Assembly: GCF_013390595.1 (NCBI RefSeq)
Contig: NZ_JACAWV010000008.1
Location: 806,001-870,000, forward strand
Source of the DNA: Rhizobium sp. RM
GTDB taxonomy: Bacteria; Pseudomonadota; Alphaproteobacteria; Rhizobiales; Rhizobiaceae
DNA: 64,000 nt
Direction of reading: 5' to 3'
The notes beneath the pieces are model-generated. The model was not told the DNA's origin. It searched no databases and was given only the letters and a program-made list of their open reading frames with translations. Positions 43,622 through 51,820 of this stretch are shown piece by piece. Made by a program: the position numbers and the translations under genes. Positions within the stretch are counted from its first letter, which is position 1; every line of letters starts with the position of its first letter.

Positions 43622-44722
43622 TTAGCCAGCCTTGGCAAGCGGCTCATGCGATCCGTAATAATGGCCAAAGCGGTTCGCCAGGAATTTGGGCAGAGCGATT
43701 TCCTCCTGCCGGACGAAGCCCTTCTGGGGGAGCGCGCCTTCGGCGAGAAGATCGAGAACCGTGCAGATGCCGGCGGCCGTGGTGATCTGGATTGCGCTCA
43801 TCATGCGGCCGGACACTGGGCCGGCATAGACCTTGTTGGCGTAGGTCTCCTGCAGGAAGCGGCCTTTCTGCGTGCCGCAGATGGTAACGAACACGATCAC
43901 AACGTCCTGCATCGTGGCGGGCAACGCGTTTTCAAACAGGTCCTTCAACACGTCGCGGCGATTGCGCAGGTTGAGATCATTGAGCAGCGCTTTCATGATT
44001 GCAACATGGCCGGGGTAACGGATGGTGCGGTAATTCATGGTGCGCACCTTGCCTTCCAGCGTGGCGCATAGCGTGCCCAGCCCACCGGAGGTGTTGAACG
44101 CCTCGTACGTCACGCCATCGAGCGAGAACTCTTCGCGCTCCTCAAGTGCCGGGACAGCGGTGAGGCGACCTTCGACAATCGCTTCGCATGGCTCGATATA
44201 TTCGTTGATAAGGCCGTCCGTGCTCCAGGTCAGGTTGTAGTTCAAGGCATTGGACGGATATTGCGGAAGTGCGCCGACGCGCATGCGCACGCTGTCCAGC
44301 TTGTCGAAGCGCGACGCGATATCTGCTGCGGCGATGGAGATGAAACCGGGTGCAAGACCACACTGCGGAATGAGGGCCGTTTCGGCTGTTTCGGCCAGAG
44401 CCTTGACCTTGCGGGTGGATTCAACGTCTTCGGTCAGATCCAGATAATGTGTTCCGACTGCAACCGCGGCCTCGGCGATGCCTGCGGTTAGATGGAACGG
44501 TGCGGCAGAAAGAACGGCAAAACGGCCTTTGAGCAGCGCCTCGAGTGGAGCACGGTAGGTAATGTCGACGATTTCGGTTTCGACGTTGTCATGCGTCGGA
44601 ACATTGGCGAGCTGTTCGGCAGAGCGGTCCGCCACTGTGATCTTGTAGTCGCCGGTTACGGCAAGCATCCAGGCGATGGCCGATCCGATATTGCCAGCAC
44701 CGACAATGACGATATTTTTCAT
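43622..44722 (-). CDS. Saccharopine dehydrogenase-like NAD(P)-dependent enzyme
   Basis: A 366-residue enzyme with an N-terminal NAD(P)-binding fold ('MKNIVIVGAGNIGSAIAWML') and a saccharopine-dehydrogenase C-terminal domain ('LTEDVESTRKVKALAE', 'IPQCGLAPGFISIAAADIA', 'NTSGGLGTLCATLEGKVRT'). Members catalyse NAD(P)-linked steps in lysine metabolism or related dehydrogenations such as carboxyspermidine synthesis. ATG 44722 follows GGGGAACAAACCT. The divergent Lrp-type regulator (44850) suggests control by an amino acid, which supports but does not prove a role in lysine use. Confidence 0.85.
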   Translation of the reverse strand: MKNIVIVGAGNIGSAIAWMLAVTGDYKITVADRSAEQLANVPTHDNVETEIVDITYRAPLEALLKGRFAVLSAAPFHLTAGIAEAAVAVGTHYLDLTEDVESTRKVKALAETAETALIPQCGLAPGFISIAAADIASRFDKLDSVRMRVGALPQYPSNALNYNLTWSTDGLINEYIEPCEAIVEGRLTAVPALEEREEFSLDGVTYEAFNTSGGLGTLCATLEGKVRTMNYRTIRYPGHVAIMKALLNDLNLRNRRDVLKDLFENALPATMQDVVIVFVTICGTQKGRFLQETYANKVYAGPVSGRMMSAIQITTAAGICTVLDLLAEGALPQKGFVRQEEIALPKFLANRFGHYYGSHEPLAKAG

Positions 44723-44849
44723 AGGTTTGTTCCCCGCAGTTTGAATGCATATGAGATCCAAAAATGTCGGATTTTACCGTCGATTCGTAGCTTCACTCTG
44801 CCATAATTGCAGGGTAATATTGGTCGGATTGACGATAGGATTGGTCATA
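44723..44849. promoter_or_regulatory. Divergent promoter region, dehydrogenase / Lrp regulator
   Basis: This 127-base gap must contain both promoters. No strong inverted repeat stands out; TCGGATTTTACCGTCGA (44770-44786) is an imperfect palindrome that might serve the Lrp protein. Confidence 0.35.
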
Positions 44850-45281
44850 ATGACAATCACAGACAAGGACCGCGCGCTTCTGGCGCTTTTGTCCGAGAAT
44901 GCCCGCATGCCAGTTGCCGAATTGGCGCGCAAACTTGGCCTTTCACGCACGACTGTGCAGGCCCGGATAGAGCGGTTGGAGACGGACGGCGTGATCGCCG
45001 GATATGGTCTGAGGTTTTCGGAAAGCTATCTGTCCGGACTGGTTCGCGCCCACGTGCTGATTACCATTGCACCCAAGGCCTTGCCGGCCGTCACCGCCTC
45101 GCTTTCGGCAATCCGGGAGGTCACGACACTGCATTCGGTCGGCGGAAGTTTTGACCTCATCGCCATCCTGGCCGCGCCATCCATCGCCGATCTCGATCAA
45201 CTGATCGATCGGATCGGTGCCCTTGAGGGCGTGGAACGTACATTGTCGTCGATTATCCTCTCGACGCGGATTTCACGCTAA
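44850..45281 (+). CDS. Lrp/AsnC family transcriptional regulator
   Basis: A 143-residue Lrp/AsnC regulator. The winged helix contains 'LLALLSENARMPVAELARKL' and 'LSRTTVQARIERLETDGVI'; the C-terminal RAM domain has 'VTTLHSVGGSFDLIAILAAP', which binds small amino-acid effectors. ATG 44850 is the best family-length start. The gene is divergent from the saccharopine-dehydrogenase-like gene, the classical layout of a dedicated regulator. Its 3' end overlaps the convergent HxlR gene by nine bases. Confidence 0.9.
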   Translation: MTITDKDRALLALLSENARMPVAELARKLGLSRTTVQARIERLETDGVIAGYGLRFSESYLSGLVRAHVLITIAPKALPAVTASLSAIREVTTLHSVGGSFDLIAILAAPSIADLDQLIDRIGALEGVERTLSSIILSTRISR

Positions 45282-45650
45282 CGCTCGCTCATTGGCCGCA
45301 TCATAGGCTTTTTGGGCCGCCATCACAGCTTCGATATTGCCCTCTGCCCAATGCGCAAGGGCGGCGACCGTATCGGTCAGCGTGCGTCCAAGGGGCGTCA
45401 GCGAATATTCGACGGTTACCGGAACTGTTGGAAAAGCCTGCCGCACGATCAGACCGTCGCGCTCAAGCTTCTTCAAGGTTTGAGACAGGACCTTCTGGGA
45501 AATGCCTTTGATTTCACGCCGCAGCAGATTGAAGCGCACGGCCTCCACCCGCAGACGGTCGAGGATGAGAAGTGCCCATTTGTCTGCAAGCCTGTCCAGC
45601 ACCATGCGTGTCGGGCAGCGGTCTTCATATACGTCATAGGGGTAGTTCAT
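45273..45650 (-). CDS. HxlR family transcriptional regulator
   Basis: A 125-residue HxlR-type winged-helix regulator. It begins 'MNYPYDVYEDRCPTRMVLDR' with the single N-terminal cysteine typical of redox- or aldehyde-sensing members (HypR, YodB, QorR), and has 'LRREIKGISQKVLSQTLKKL' as DNA-reading helix. The divergent NAD(P)H-dependent NmrA-like gene matches the common HxlR-quinone reductase pair. A perfect inverted repeat lies between them. Confidence 0.9.
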   Translation of the reverse strand: MNYPYDVYEDRCPTRMVLDRLADKWALLILDRLRVEAVRFNLLRREIKGISQKVLSQTLKKLERDGLIVRQAFPTVPVTVEYSLTPLGRTLTDTVAALAHWAEGNIEAVMAAQKAYDAANERALA

Positions 45651-45757
45651 CGTGTCCCTTTCGCCCTGACAATTGTGACTGCCGGGTTTCCTGCAGGTTA
45701 CCAGATAACCGAAAAGTGCTCTCTTTTAGCGATTTCCAATCCGCAGTATGTATTTTC

Positions 45758-45774
45758 TGGAAACATGGTTTCCA
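45758..45774. promoter_or_regulatory. Probable HxlR operator
   Basis: TGGAAAC-ATG-GTTTCCA is a perfect inverted repeat; partial symmetry continues outward (TATTTTC ... TAAGATA). It lies 22 bases before the NmrA-like start and about 110 before the HxlR start, so repression of the enzyme gene is the simplest reading. Confidence 0.6.
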
Positions 45775-45796
45775 TAAGATACTAAGGAGATTTGGA

Positions 45797-46636
45797 ATGA
45801 CAGGCAAGATACTCGTGCTCGGTGCGACCGGGACGGTCGGGACTCCTCTGGTGAAAGCGCTGGTGAACAAGGGCGAAAGCGTCAAGGCTGCGTCACGCAG
45901 CGGCAAGGCTGTGGAAGGGGCAGAGGGCGTTCGCTTCGATTACGCTGACACCTCAACCTTCGCGGATGCCTTTGATGGCGTTGACAGGCTTTATCTCTTG
46001 CTATCAACCGGCCATGTCGATGTTCTTGGCGCATTGTCGCCTGTCGTCGACGAGGCGATCCGCCGCAAGATCAAGATCGTTTTCATGAGTGTCTTCGGTG
46101 TCGATGCCGACGATTCCATTCCGTATCGCCAGGTAGAGCTGAAAATCATCGCCTCCGGGATTCCCCACGTCATTCTTCGTCCCAACTGGTTTGCTGACAA
46201 TTTTCATACCTTCTGGAAGGCAGGCATCGATCACGGGCAGGTTGCTGTTCCTGCCGGCAATGGAAAGTCGAGCTTTATCGATGTCCGCGATATCGCCGAC
46301 AGTGCCGCCGCAGCGCTGACCTCGACAGCCTTCGATGGCAAGGCATTCAATCTGACTGGCCCGGAGGCGCTGGGTTACGCCGATGCTGCAGCAATCATCG
46401 AAAAGGCAATCGGCAGGCCGGTTGCCTACAATGCCGTTTCGGATGAAGCCTTTATCGGCATCCTGACAGGTGCAGGCGTGCCGCAGGATTACGCGGCTTT
46501 CCTTGCGTCGATCTTTTACCCGGTGCGTGAAGGCTGGACGTCAGCGGTGACCGGCGACGTGCAAACGCTGACGGGCAAGGCACCGCGTTCTCTCGAAATC
46601 TATGTGGCCGATCACTTGGACGCGTTGAAAGGCTGA
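45797..46636 (+). CDS. NmrA-like NAD(P)H-binding oxidoreductase (QorB-type)
   Basis: A 279-residue atypical short-chain dehydrogenase fold. The dinucleotide loop is 'ILVLGATGTVGTPLVKALVN' and later landmarks are 'VFMSVFGVDADDSIPYRQVE' and 'ILRPNWFADNF', with 'SSFIDVRDIADSAAAALTS'. It resembles NmrA/QOR2 quinone reductases that detoxify quinones or aldehydes with NADPH. AAGGAG precedes ATG 45797. The divergent HxlR regulator and its operator imply induction by quinone- or electrophile-type stress. Confidence 0.9.
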   Translation: MTGKILVLGATGTVGTPLVKALVNKGESVKAASRSGKAVEGAEGVRFDYADTSTFADAFDGVDRLYLLLSTGHVDVLGALSPVVDEAIRRKIKIVFMSVFGVDADDSIPYRQVELKIIASGIPHVILRPNWFADNFHTFWKAGIDHGQVAVPAGNGKSSFIDVRDIADSAAAALTSTAFDGKAFNLTGPEALGYADAAAIIEKAIGRPVAYNAVSDEAFIGILTGAGVPQDYAAFLASIFYPVREGWTSAVTGDVQTLTGKAPRSLEIYVADHLDALKG

Positions 46637-46647
46637 AGGGCGTAAAA

Positions 46648-46699
46648 CCCGTCGCGGCCTCCACCGCCGTCTAGGTTGGATCAGTCGAGCCGCGACGGG
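46648..46699. terminator. Long inverted repeat between convergent genes
   Basis: CCCGTCGCGGC (46648-46658) is exactly complementary to GCCGCGACGGG (46689-46699). It begins 12 bases after the NmrA-like stop and its right arm is in the last codons of the hydrolase gene. It may act as a two-way terminator, but there is no T run and the loop is about 30 bases. Confidence 0.35.
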
Positions 46700-48338
46700 C
46701 CTTGAAGAACATTTTCAGTCGCTGGATATCGTCCGCGTTCCACCCCGCTGGTTGCGTCACTTCCATCCAGGCGTCGATATAATGCTCCGGCGCATAGACA
46801 TGTCCGTAACCCATGGGTGCCGTGGTGGCGGAGGCGACATCGAGCCCGAGTTGCAGCAGCGTCACGACAGGGAACCAACGGAAGGAAGAGGAAACATCCG
46901 GACCGTGGTGGACCATCCATTCCGGACGGCGATAGAGAGACGAAGCCTCGAAAAAGGTGATGGGGTCGCTTGCATATTGCAGGTAAACGATCCGCATCGG
47001 CCCCCACGCTGCGTCAGGCATGTGCGCATTGGTATACTGATTGGCGAAGCGGATGACGGACGAATCTCGGAACCGTGGCAGCCATTCCGGTGAGCCTGCG
47101 ACCCTGCCATTGGTTGCCATGCGCCAGGTGGGACTGGAGAAGGGTGGACCACTCCAAAGCGCACCCTGGAAGGGATCTGAGAGCACATCGTAAAGATCAG
47201 AGGATTTCTGCGAATTAAGCGAACCGAGGCTCAGACCATGCAGGTAAAGCTTCGGACGCGTCTCTTTCGGTAACGTTGTCCAGTACCCATAAACGGCATG
47301 AAACAGGGCGCGGGCGGTTTCAACGCCGTAGTTGGGTTCTGTCAGAAGCGCGATCCAGCTCGACAGATAAGAGTATTGTACGGCAACGCTGGCGATGTCG
47401 CCATCGTGCAGATATTCGACAGTGTCGAGCCCTTCAGGATCGATCCACCCCGTGCCGGTCGGAATGACGATGAGCAAGACCTTTCGTTCGAAGCCGCCAA
47501 CCCGTTTCAGCTCTTCCAGCGCCAATGCCGCTCTCGCCTCGGGTGTTTCTGCTGAGTTGAGGCCGGCATAAACACGTAACGGTTCCTTGGCGCCGCGCCC
47601 GGTAAAACCGGAAATATTGCCGGCATCAGGCCCACTAGCGACGAATTCACGTCCGCGTCGGCCAAGCGATTCCCATGTCATTCGCGAAGCGCTGCTGCCT
47701 GTCTTGTTCGGGTCCTCGGGGCGCGGCACGTCCGGTTCGATCAACGAATCCACTTGTTTGAGCGAGGAATCCGCGAAACGCAGGCCGATATCGAAAATCA
47801 GACCATTCAGAAGCATCCATGACAGAACCACCGCAACGGTAATGCCGATGACATTGGCGAGGCGTTGCGGCAGGAAGTGACGGCTGCGCGACGCAAAGAA
47901 GCGTCGCACCAGTTGAAAAAGCCGCCCCAGGAGGATGAGGACGGTTGCGACAGCAAGGGCAATCAGACCTGTTTTAGTGGGGTGCGCACTTGGTAGCGGA
48001 TCGAGCTCCATCAGCACACGAATGGAGTTTTGCCAATTTGCCGCCTGCCACAGGAAGACGCAGGCCATGATAAGCCCCGCCAGAAACAGTAGAAAGTTTA
48101 TGCAGCGTTTGTTGCCACGTGAAGGTTCCGGCAGTTCCAGATAGGCCCAGACAGCATGCAGGCATACGCCGATGAGGTAGCCGATCGCAAAGGAGAAACC
48201 GCACAACACGCCTTGCATCATCCAGCTTCGCGGCAGGAGGGAAGGGGTGAGTGATGCGCAGAACAGCACAGTGCCGATCACGATCCCGGTTGCCGACAGA
48301 CCTGCAAACAACCGTGCAATCCATTGTTTCATGGACAT
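46671..48338 (-). CDS. Membrane-anchored alpha/beta hydrolase (abhydrolase_9 type)
   Basis: A 555-residue protein. The first about 200 residues carry four to five membrane helices ('ATGIVIGTVLFCASLTPSLL', 'GFSFAIGYLIGVCLHAVWAY') and match the abhydrolase_9 N-terminal domain. The C-terminal part is an alpha/beta hydrolase domain with the nucleophile serine in 'LYLHGLSLGSLNS', 'VLLIVIPTGTGWIDPEG' and 'MGYGHVYAPEHYIDAW' as other landmarks. The substrate is unknown; a lipid or ester at the membrane is likely. ATG 48338 follows GGGGAAATA. Bacterial members are rare outside Actinobacteria and Rhizobiales, from what I recall. Confidence 0.85.
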   Translation of the reverse strand: MSMKQWIARLFAGLSATGIVIGTVLFCASLTPSLLPRSWMMQGVLCGFSFAIGYLIGVCLHAVWAYLELPEPSRGNKRCINFLLFLAGLIMACVFLWQAANWQNSIRVLMELDPLPSAHPTKTGLIALAVATVLILLGRLFQLVRRFFASRSRHFLPQRLANVIGITVAVVLSWMLLNGLIFDIGLRFADSSLKQVDSLIEPDVPRPEDPNKTGSSASRMTWESLGRRGREFVASGPDAGNISGFTGRGAKEPLRVYAGLNSAETPEARAALALEELKRVGGFERKVLLIVIPTGTGWIDPEGLDTVEYLHDGDIASVAVQYSYLSSWIALLTEPNYGVETARALFHAVYGYWTTLPKETRPKLYLHGLSLGSLNSQKSSDLYDVLSDPFQGALWSGPPFSSPTWRMATNGRVAGSPEWLPRFRDSSVIRFANQYTNAHMPDAAWGPMRIVYLQYASDPITFFEASSLYRRPEWMVHHGPDVSSSFRWFPVVTLLQLGLDVASATTAPMGYGHVYAPEHYIDAWMEVTQPAGWNADDIQRLKMFFKARRGSTDPT

Positions 48339-48554
48339 TATTTCCCCTTGTCGCCGCACCATCGTCCGGGAGTGTAGTATGCCTCACACGCCTGTGCAAA
48401 CGCCCTTGCGAGATAAAATTCACAAACAAGGAAAATAATCCTATATTGGATTTTCAGCTCTGCTTGCTTTGCTTCCACACGATTGGGCTAACACGTGGAA
48501 ACAGGAAGCCACGTAACGACGGGGATCAAAAGCGTCGCTGTTTCTAACGGTGTC

Positions 48555-48632
48555 CTAGTCTTTTTTCGGGGGGATTGCGGTAAGCGAATAAGAAATCAGA
48601 GCCACGCGCAGCGGTATAATGAACGCGATCAT
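48555..48632 (-). CDS. Possible small hydrophobic peptide gene (25 residues)
   Basis: The frame encodes MIAFIIPLRVALISYSL followed by TAIPPKKD, a single hydrophobic helix with a positively charged end. GGGGAAAAG lies nine bases upstream and could be its ribosome site. A perfect palindrome sits just before it. The size and shape recall small membrane proteins and type I toxin peptides, but no antitoxin RNA can be shown. It is 77 bases after the other tiny gene on the same strand. Confidence 0.35.
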   Translation of the reverse strand: MIAFIIPLRVALISYSLTAIPPKKD

Positions 48633-48646
48633 TTTGATGATCTTTT

Positions 48647-48666
48647 CCCCGACAGGCCTGTCGGGG
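48647..48666. repeat. Perfect 20-base palindrome between two tiny genes
   Basis: CCCCGACAGG-CCTGTCGGGG is fully self-complementary. Leftward transcripts continue with AAAAG, not T, so it is not a normal terminator in that direction; in the rightward direction no gene reads into it. It may be an operator or an RNA hairpin protecting or separating the two small genes. Confidence 0.55.
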
Positions 48667-48708
48667 ATGGTGTCAAAACAAGGCTTTTTCTGGAAGCCTG
48701 GACTGTCT

Positions 48709-48816
48709 TTATTTCTTCGGCGTCTGGGCAGGTTTTTGCTGAGAGCCGGTCTCGCGCATTTGGCGCCATTCGTTTTCAAGACGGTCGTAAACTGTCTGGG
48801 GGACTGTCGCTGTCAT
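48709..48816 (-). CDS. Small protein of unknown function (35 residues)
   Basis: ATG 48816 has a perfect AGGAGG nine bases upstream, the strongest ribosome site in the window. The frame encodes MTATVPQTVYDRLENEW and RQMRETGSQQKPAQTPKK, an amphipathic acidic/basic helix followed by a flexible lysine-rich tail. No family recognised. Such a short gene would be missed by length filters. Upstream, AT-rich sequence could hold its promoter. Confidence 0.6.
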   Translation of the reverse strand: MTATVPQTVYDRLENEWRQMRETGSQQKPAQTPKK

Positions 48817-49157
48817 GGTGGCATTCCTCCTAATGGGTTAACGCTGCAGAATTGCGCGATAAATCGAGATAGCGCGCTAAGGTTCCGTTATTCAAGGAAT
48901 TTTTTACCCCGAAACTTCGATCTGAGGATTAAAATCGATTAAGATTTTTTCAAATCGATTTAGTCCTGACAACGATCATGTGGAAAAACGGGGTGTTACG
49001 ATACTGGCGATTTTCAGGGGTTGGAAATGGGATTCGGTTTGCCCGATTCTTCGTCAGGACCACATGCAGGCTATGCATTGAACCCGAGTGAACCAGATGA
49101 TAACCCGTCTCCACGGCCCGAATGGCCGCGTTTGAATTTTGCATGACAGGTGACACC

Positions 49158-49466
49158 GTGATCCGCCATATCGTCTTTTTCACCGTTCCTGAGGAAAACC
49201 GCGACGCCGTGCGCAAGGGGCTGTCGGGCCTCACTGCCATACCGCATGCGCTGAAGTTGGAAATCGGTGAGAACGTCAAGAAGGACCAGTGGGGAAACTC
49301 GGTCGACTTCATCGTCTACGGGGAGTTCGAGAGCGAGGAGGCACTCGCCGCTTACAAGGCAGATCCCGCTTATGATCTTTCGACGCGGACGGTAAAGCCT
49401 TTGCGCGACACTCGCGTCGCAGCCGATTTCAACAGCGACACCGCAGTCAAGCAGCCAATCCGCTGA
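49158..49466 (+). CDS. Dabb domain protein (stress-responsive alpha/beta barrel)
   Basis: A 102-residue dimeric alpha/beta barrel (Dabb) protein: 'MIRHIVFFTVPEENRDAVRK' at the start, 'LEIGENVKKDQWGNSVDFIV' and 'YGEFESEEALAAYKADPAYD' in the middle. Members include the plant stress protein and small enzymes that act on polyketide-type or aromatic compounds; for most the function is unknown. GTG 49158 follows AGGTGACACC at good spacing; an ATG five codons earlier lacks a site. It seems to be a single-gene transcript. Confidence 0.85.
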   Translation: MIRHIVFFTVPEENRDAVRKGLSGLTAIPHALKLEIGENVKKDQWGNSVDFIVYGEFESEEALAAYKADPAYDLSTRTVKPLRDTRVAADFNSDTAVKQPIR

Positions 49467-49667
49467 ACGACCGGACCTGAATCGGTTTCTGAAGATGCGG
49501 AATCGTTTTGTGAGGCGTTGCCTCCAAGTGATTCCAGCGATTCAGAATTTTTTGCACTCAGTCGCTCTGGCTGGCGCGGGCTGTCCGCGCCATTGCCCAG
49601 ATCATAGATCAAAACGGTTATTCAAGTCTGAACGTGCTGACCAGCTCGTGGCCGCGCGTGATTTTGC

Positions 49668-50870
49668 TCAACGCGACGATTTACGGACTGTCTTCCACAG
49701 AGCTGCGAGAAGCATGATCGAGACAAACAACAACGCGCTTGCCACGGTGAGTGCCAGGGTTGGTCCACCTCGCTCCAGCACAGCCGTGAAGAAAAGTGGT
49801 GCGGCGGCAATTGCCAGGTTTTGCGGTAGTGAAATCCTTGCGGCTTGAAGGCCGTATTCCTGCGGCGAAAACACCGCAAGCGGCAGCACCGCCCGGCTCA
49901 CTGCGACCACTCCGCCACCAAAGCCGAAGAGAACTGTAAAGACAGTGAAAGCCGCCGTCGATGGACCGAGGGCAAGCAGTAGCAGCAGCGAGGCCAGGAA
50001 CAGGATGCTGCCGGCCATCCCGGTGAAGAAGGGATTGCCGCGCTTTCCCAACAGAAAATCGAGACCGCGTGCGGAAATGGCGAAGACCCCGCGTGCCGAG
50101 GCAAGCTGCAACGCAAGCGCAGAGGATGCTCCCATTGCCAAAAGCAGCGATGGCACGAGAGGCGACAGTCCGAAGCTGGTGAAGGCGCTGATTGTCGTCA
50201 TTGCGGCCAGAAGCAAAAAGGCATGCTGCCGTGCGTCGGTTGTTGCAGCGGCAGGCGTCGTCGTCTGGGATGGCGGAGAGGCCGCAGGCAGGCGTTCCCC
50301 CGGCAAGGCGAAAATGTAAAGCGGAACCATGACGAAGAGCTGCAGGCCGGCGAAGATCACCAGCGTGCCGCGCCAGCCGAAGTGGTGCTCGCCATAGGCG
50401 GTGATCGGCAGAAAGATGGTTGCGGAAAGCCCGGTGAAGATCATTAACAGCGAGATCATCCGACCGCCGTCTGCGCCGATGCGTTCGACCATCGCCGTGT
50501 TGGCCGACGTCGAAAGACCGCATGCTCCGGCAAATCCCATCACGGTCCATGCAAGGCAATAGCTAAGAAAGCCATTCGAACAGGCGAGGATGCCGAGGCC
50601 CACGGGAAACAGCAGCGATCCAGTAACAAGCACGGGGCGGGCGCCGTACCGGGTGAGCGCGCGTCCAAGTGCGGGGCCACAAAAGGCGCTGACCGCCATC
50701 ATAACCGTCAAGCCGGCAAAGACGAGTTCCTTAGCAAGACCGAGATCGCGACCGATGGGTGTGCCCAGCAACGCAAGAGATTCAAAGCACGCACCCCAGC
50801 CAATGATCTGGCCGATGGCAAGCACAGCGATAAGTCGCACGCGACGCACGGGAATTGCGGGTTCTGACAT
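49668..50870 (-). CDS. MFS transporter
   Basis: A 400-residue twelve-helix major facilitator protein. The N-half has 'GRALTRYGARPVLVTGSLLF' (motif A-like) and the C-half 'GLDFLLGKRGNPFFTGMAG'; a hydrophilic central loop ('ASPPSQTTTPAAATTDARQH') separates the two six-helix bundles. It resembles the small-molecule efflux or uptake carriers of the YcaD/UhpC-like groups; substrate unknown. A 21-base palindrome about 110 bases before the start could be the operator of an unlinked TetR-type repressor. Confidence 0.85.
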   Translation of the reverse strand: MSEPAIPVRRVRLIAVLAIGQIIGWGACFESLALLGTPIGRDLGLAKELVFAGLTVMMAVSAFCGPALGRALTRYGARPVLVTGSLLFPVGLGILACSNGFLSYCLAWTVMGFAGACGLSTSANTAMVERIGADGGRMISLLMIFTGLSATIFLPITAYGEHHFGWRGTLVIFAGLQLFVMVPLYIFALPGERLPAASPPSQTTTPAAATTDARQHAFLLLAAMTTISAFTSFGLSPLVPSLLLAMGASSALALQLASARGVFAISARGLDFLLGKRGNPFFTGMAGSILFLASLLLLLALGPSTAAFTVFTVLFGFGGGVVAVSRAVLPLAVFSPQEYGLQAARISLPQNLAIAAAPLFFTAVLERGGPTLALTVASALLFVSIMLLAALWKTVRKSSR

Positions 50871-51468
50871 GGCAGGATGCAGATGCTGATTCTGAAACGG
50901 AAATGAAGCTTTTGGTAGCAGCGCGCCCTGACATCAACAACCACAATCAGACGAGCCTGCAAGTTAAGGGTGTGCGAATGTCTCAATCGTTTGATGAGAC
51001 CCAGCCAACGCACAGATTTCCGCGCTTCATGGGATCACATTTTTGTGGGCCTTCTTTCCTTTGGTCACATGAGGTGGAATCAGCTGTGACAGCGAGCGGT
51101 GGCTTGGCCGTCAAAAGCCCTGAAAACCAATGGGAAAAGGCCGGGAATCGACAATCTTGGGTCAGTTCGGTCGCGACGATGTCCATTGAGGTGGAAGATT
51201 GCGTCATTGGCCGGACACGGTTGGGCGACCTCTAAAGGCAAGCGGTGCAGAAATATGATCGAAAGCGGGATGGATCGGCGCTCTTGCAGCCTTTTTCGGC
51301 TGTCTTCCAGCCGTTGCGGCCAGATTTGCGGAGGTGTGTAACCCCTCGCTTTTTCCCCGCCTTGCCGATGGAAAAGCTGGCATTCATTTGCCATTCAGAC
51401 GCTTTACGCTACATATTCAGTCACAATACGATTTGACACGCACCCTGTCTTGTTTGGAAGTTTGTGCA
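50871..51468. other. Long non-coding interval upstream of feuN
   Basis: About 600 bases without a credible gene: a plus-strand frame of 126 codons over 50855-51235 starts inside the MFS gene and shows no coding character. It contains the palindrome at 50980-51000. The right end (TTTACGCTACATATTCAG, then TTTGACACGC) probably contains the feuN promoter; a FeuP binding site would be expected here but I cannot identify its sequence. Confidence 0.5.
50980..51000. promoter_or_regulatory. Possible TetR-type operator upstream of an MFS gene
   Basis: GTCTCAATCGTTTGATGAGAC is a 21-base imperfect palindrome with perfect GTCTCA/TGAGAC arms, about 110 bases before the leftward MFS gene and about 470 bases before feuN. 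The length and shape are those of TetR-family operators. No TetR gene is nearby. Confidence 0.4.
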
Positions 51469-51723
51469 ATGGCATCACCTCTCATCATCGCGACGCTTGC
51501 AGCCGGGCTCTCCGGTTTCACGGCGCCCGAGGCTGATCTGCAGGGCCGTTACACACTTGCTGCGAGCGATTGCAGTGCGGCCGTATCCCGCGTGGTCCGC
51601 GAAACTGGCGGACAGCTCCTTTCGGTTTACCCCTCCAATGACGGTCAGTCCTGTGTCGTGACGGTACTCGTTCAGGGCAATGGCGAACGTCCGCGCAAGG
51701 TTACGATGCGCGTTCCGATGTAG
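51469..51723 (+). CDS. feuN: FeuN: small periplasmic regulator of FeuPQ
   Basis: An 84-residue protein with an N-terminal signal-peptide-like segment (MASPLIIATLAAGLSGFTA) and a small periplasmic domain with two cysteines ('ASDCSAAVSRVV' and 'GQSCVVTVL') likely joined by a disulfide. It sits directly before feuP and feuQ. In Sinorhizobium meliloti a small periplasmic protein at this position, FeuN, restrains the FeuQ sensor; loss of that restraint harms the cell. The position and properties match, so I use the name; similarity at sequence level could not be tested here. GGAAG lies upstream of ATG 51469. Confidence 0.8.
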   Translation: MASPLIIATLAAGLSGFTAPEADLQGRYTLAASDCSAAVSRVVRETGGQLLSVYPSNDGQSCVVTVLVQGNGERPRKVTMRVPM

Positions 51724-51820
51724 CCTTGCTCGCGGCATCAAAATATCGGAAAACAACCCTTATCAATACAAGAAGACCGAAGCACGAAAACAGGCTGCGG
51801 CGGACAGGAAAGGGCGGATC

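Larger units (their letters stand above)
48339..49157. other. Gene-poor interval with two tiny minus-strand frames
   Basis: No long gene is convincing: a plus-strand frame of 112 codons across 48495-48833 has no ribosome site and an arbitrary composition. Two short minus-strand frames with good ribosome sites and a perfect 20-base palindrome are listed separately. The right part (48835-49150) is AT-rich and may hold promoters; I see nothing else in it. Confidence 0.5.

Noticed and set aside
43622-44722. Homospermidine or carboxyspermidine synthase
   Set aside because: Similar fold and size, but the motifs visible do not settle it; the broad family name is safer.
46648-46699. Inverted repeat between NmrA and hydrolase genes as a new regulatory element
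   Set aside because: It lies between convergent genes and partly in coding sequence; a terminator-like role or chance is more likely.
48495-48833. 112-codon plus-strand frame
   Set aside because: No ribosome site, low-complexity translation, and the minus strand has two small frames with good ribosome sites in the same place.
50855-51235. 126-codon plus-strand frame upstream of feuN
   Set aside because: Starts inside the MFS gene, has no ribosome site and no family resemblance.
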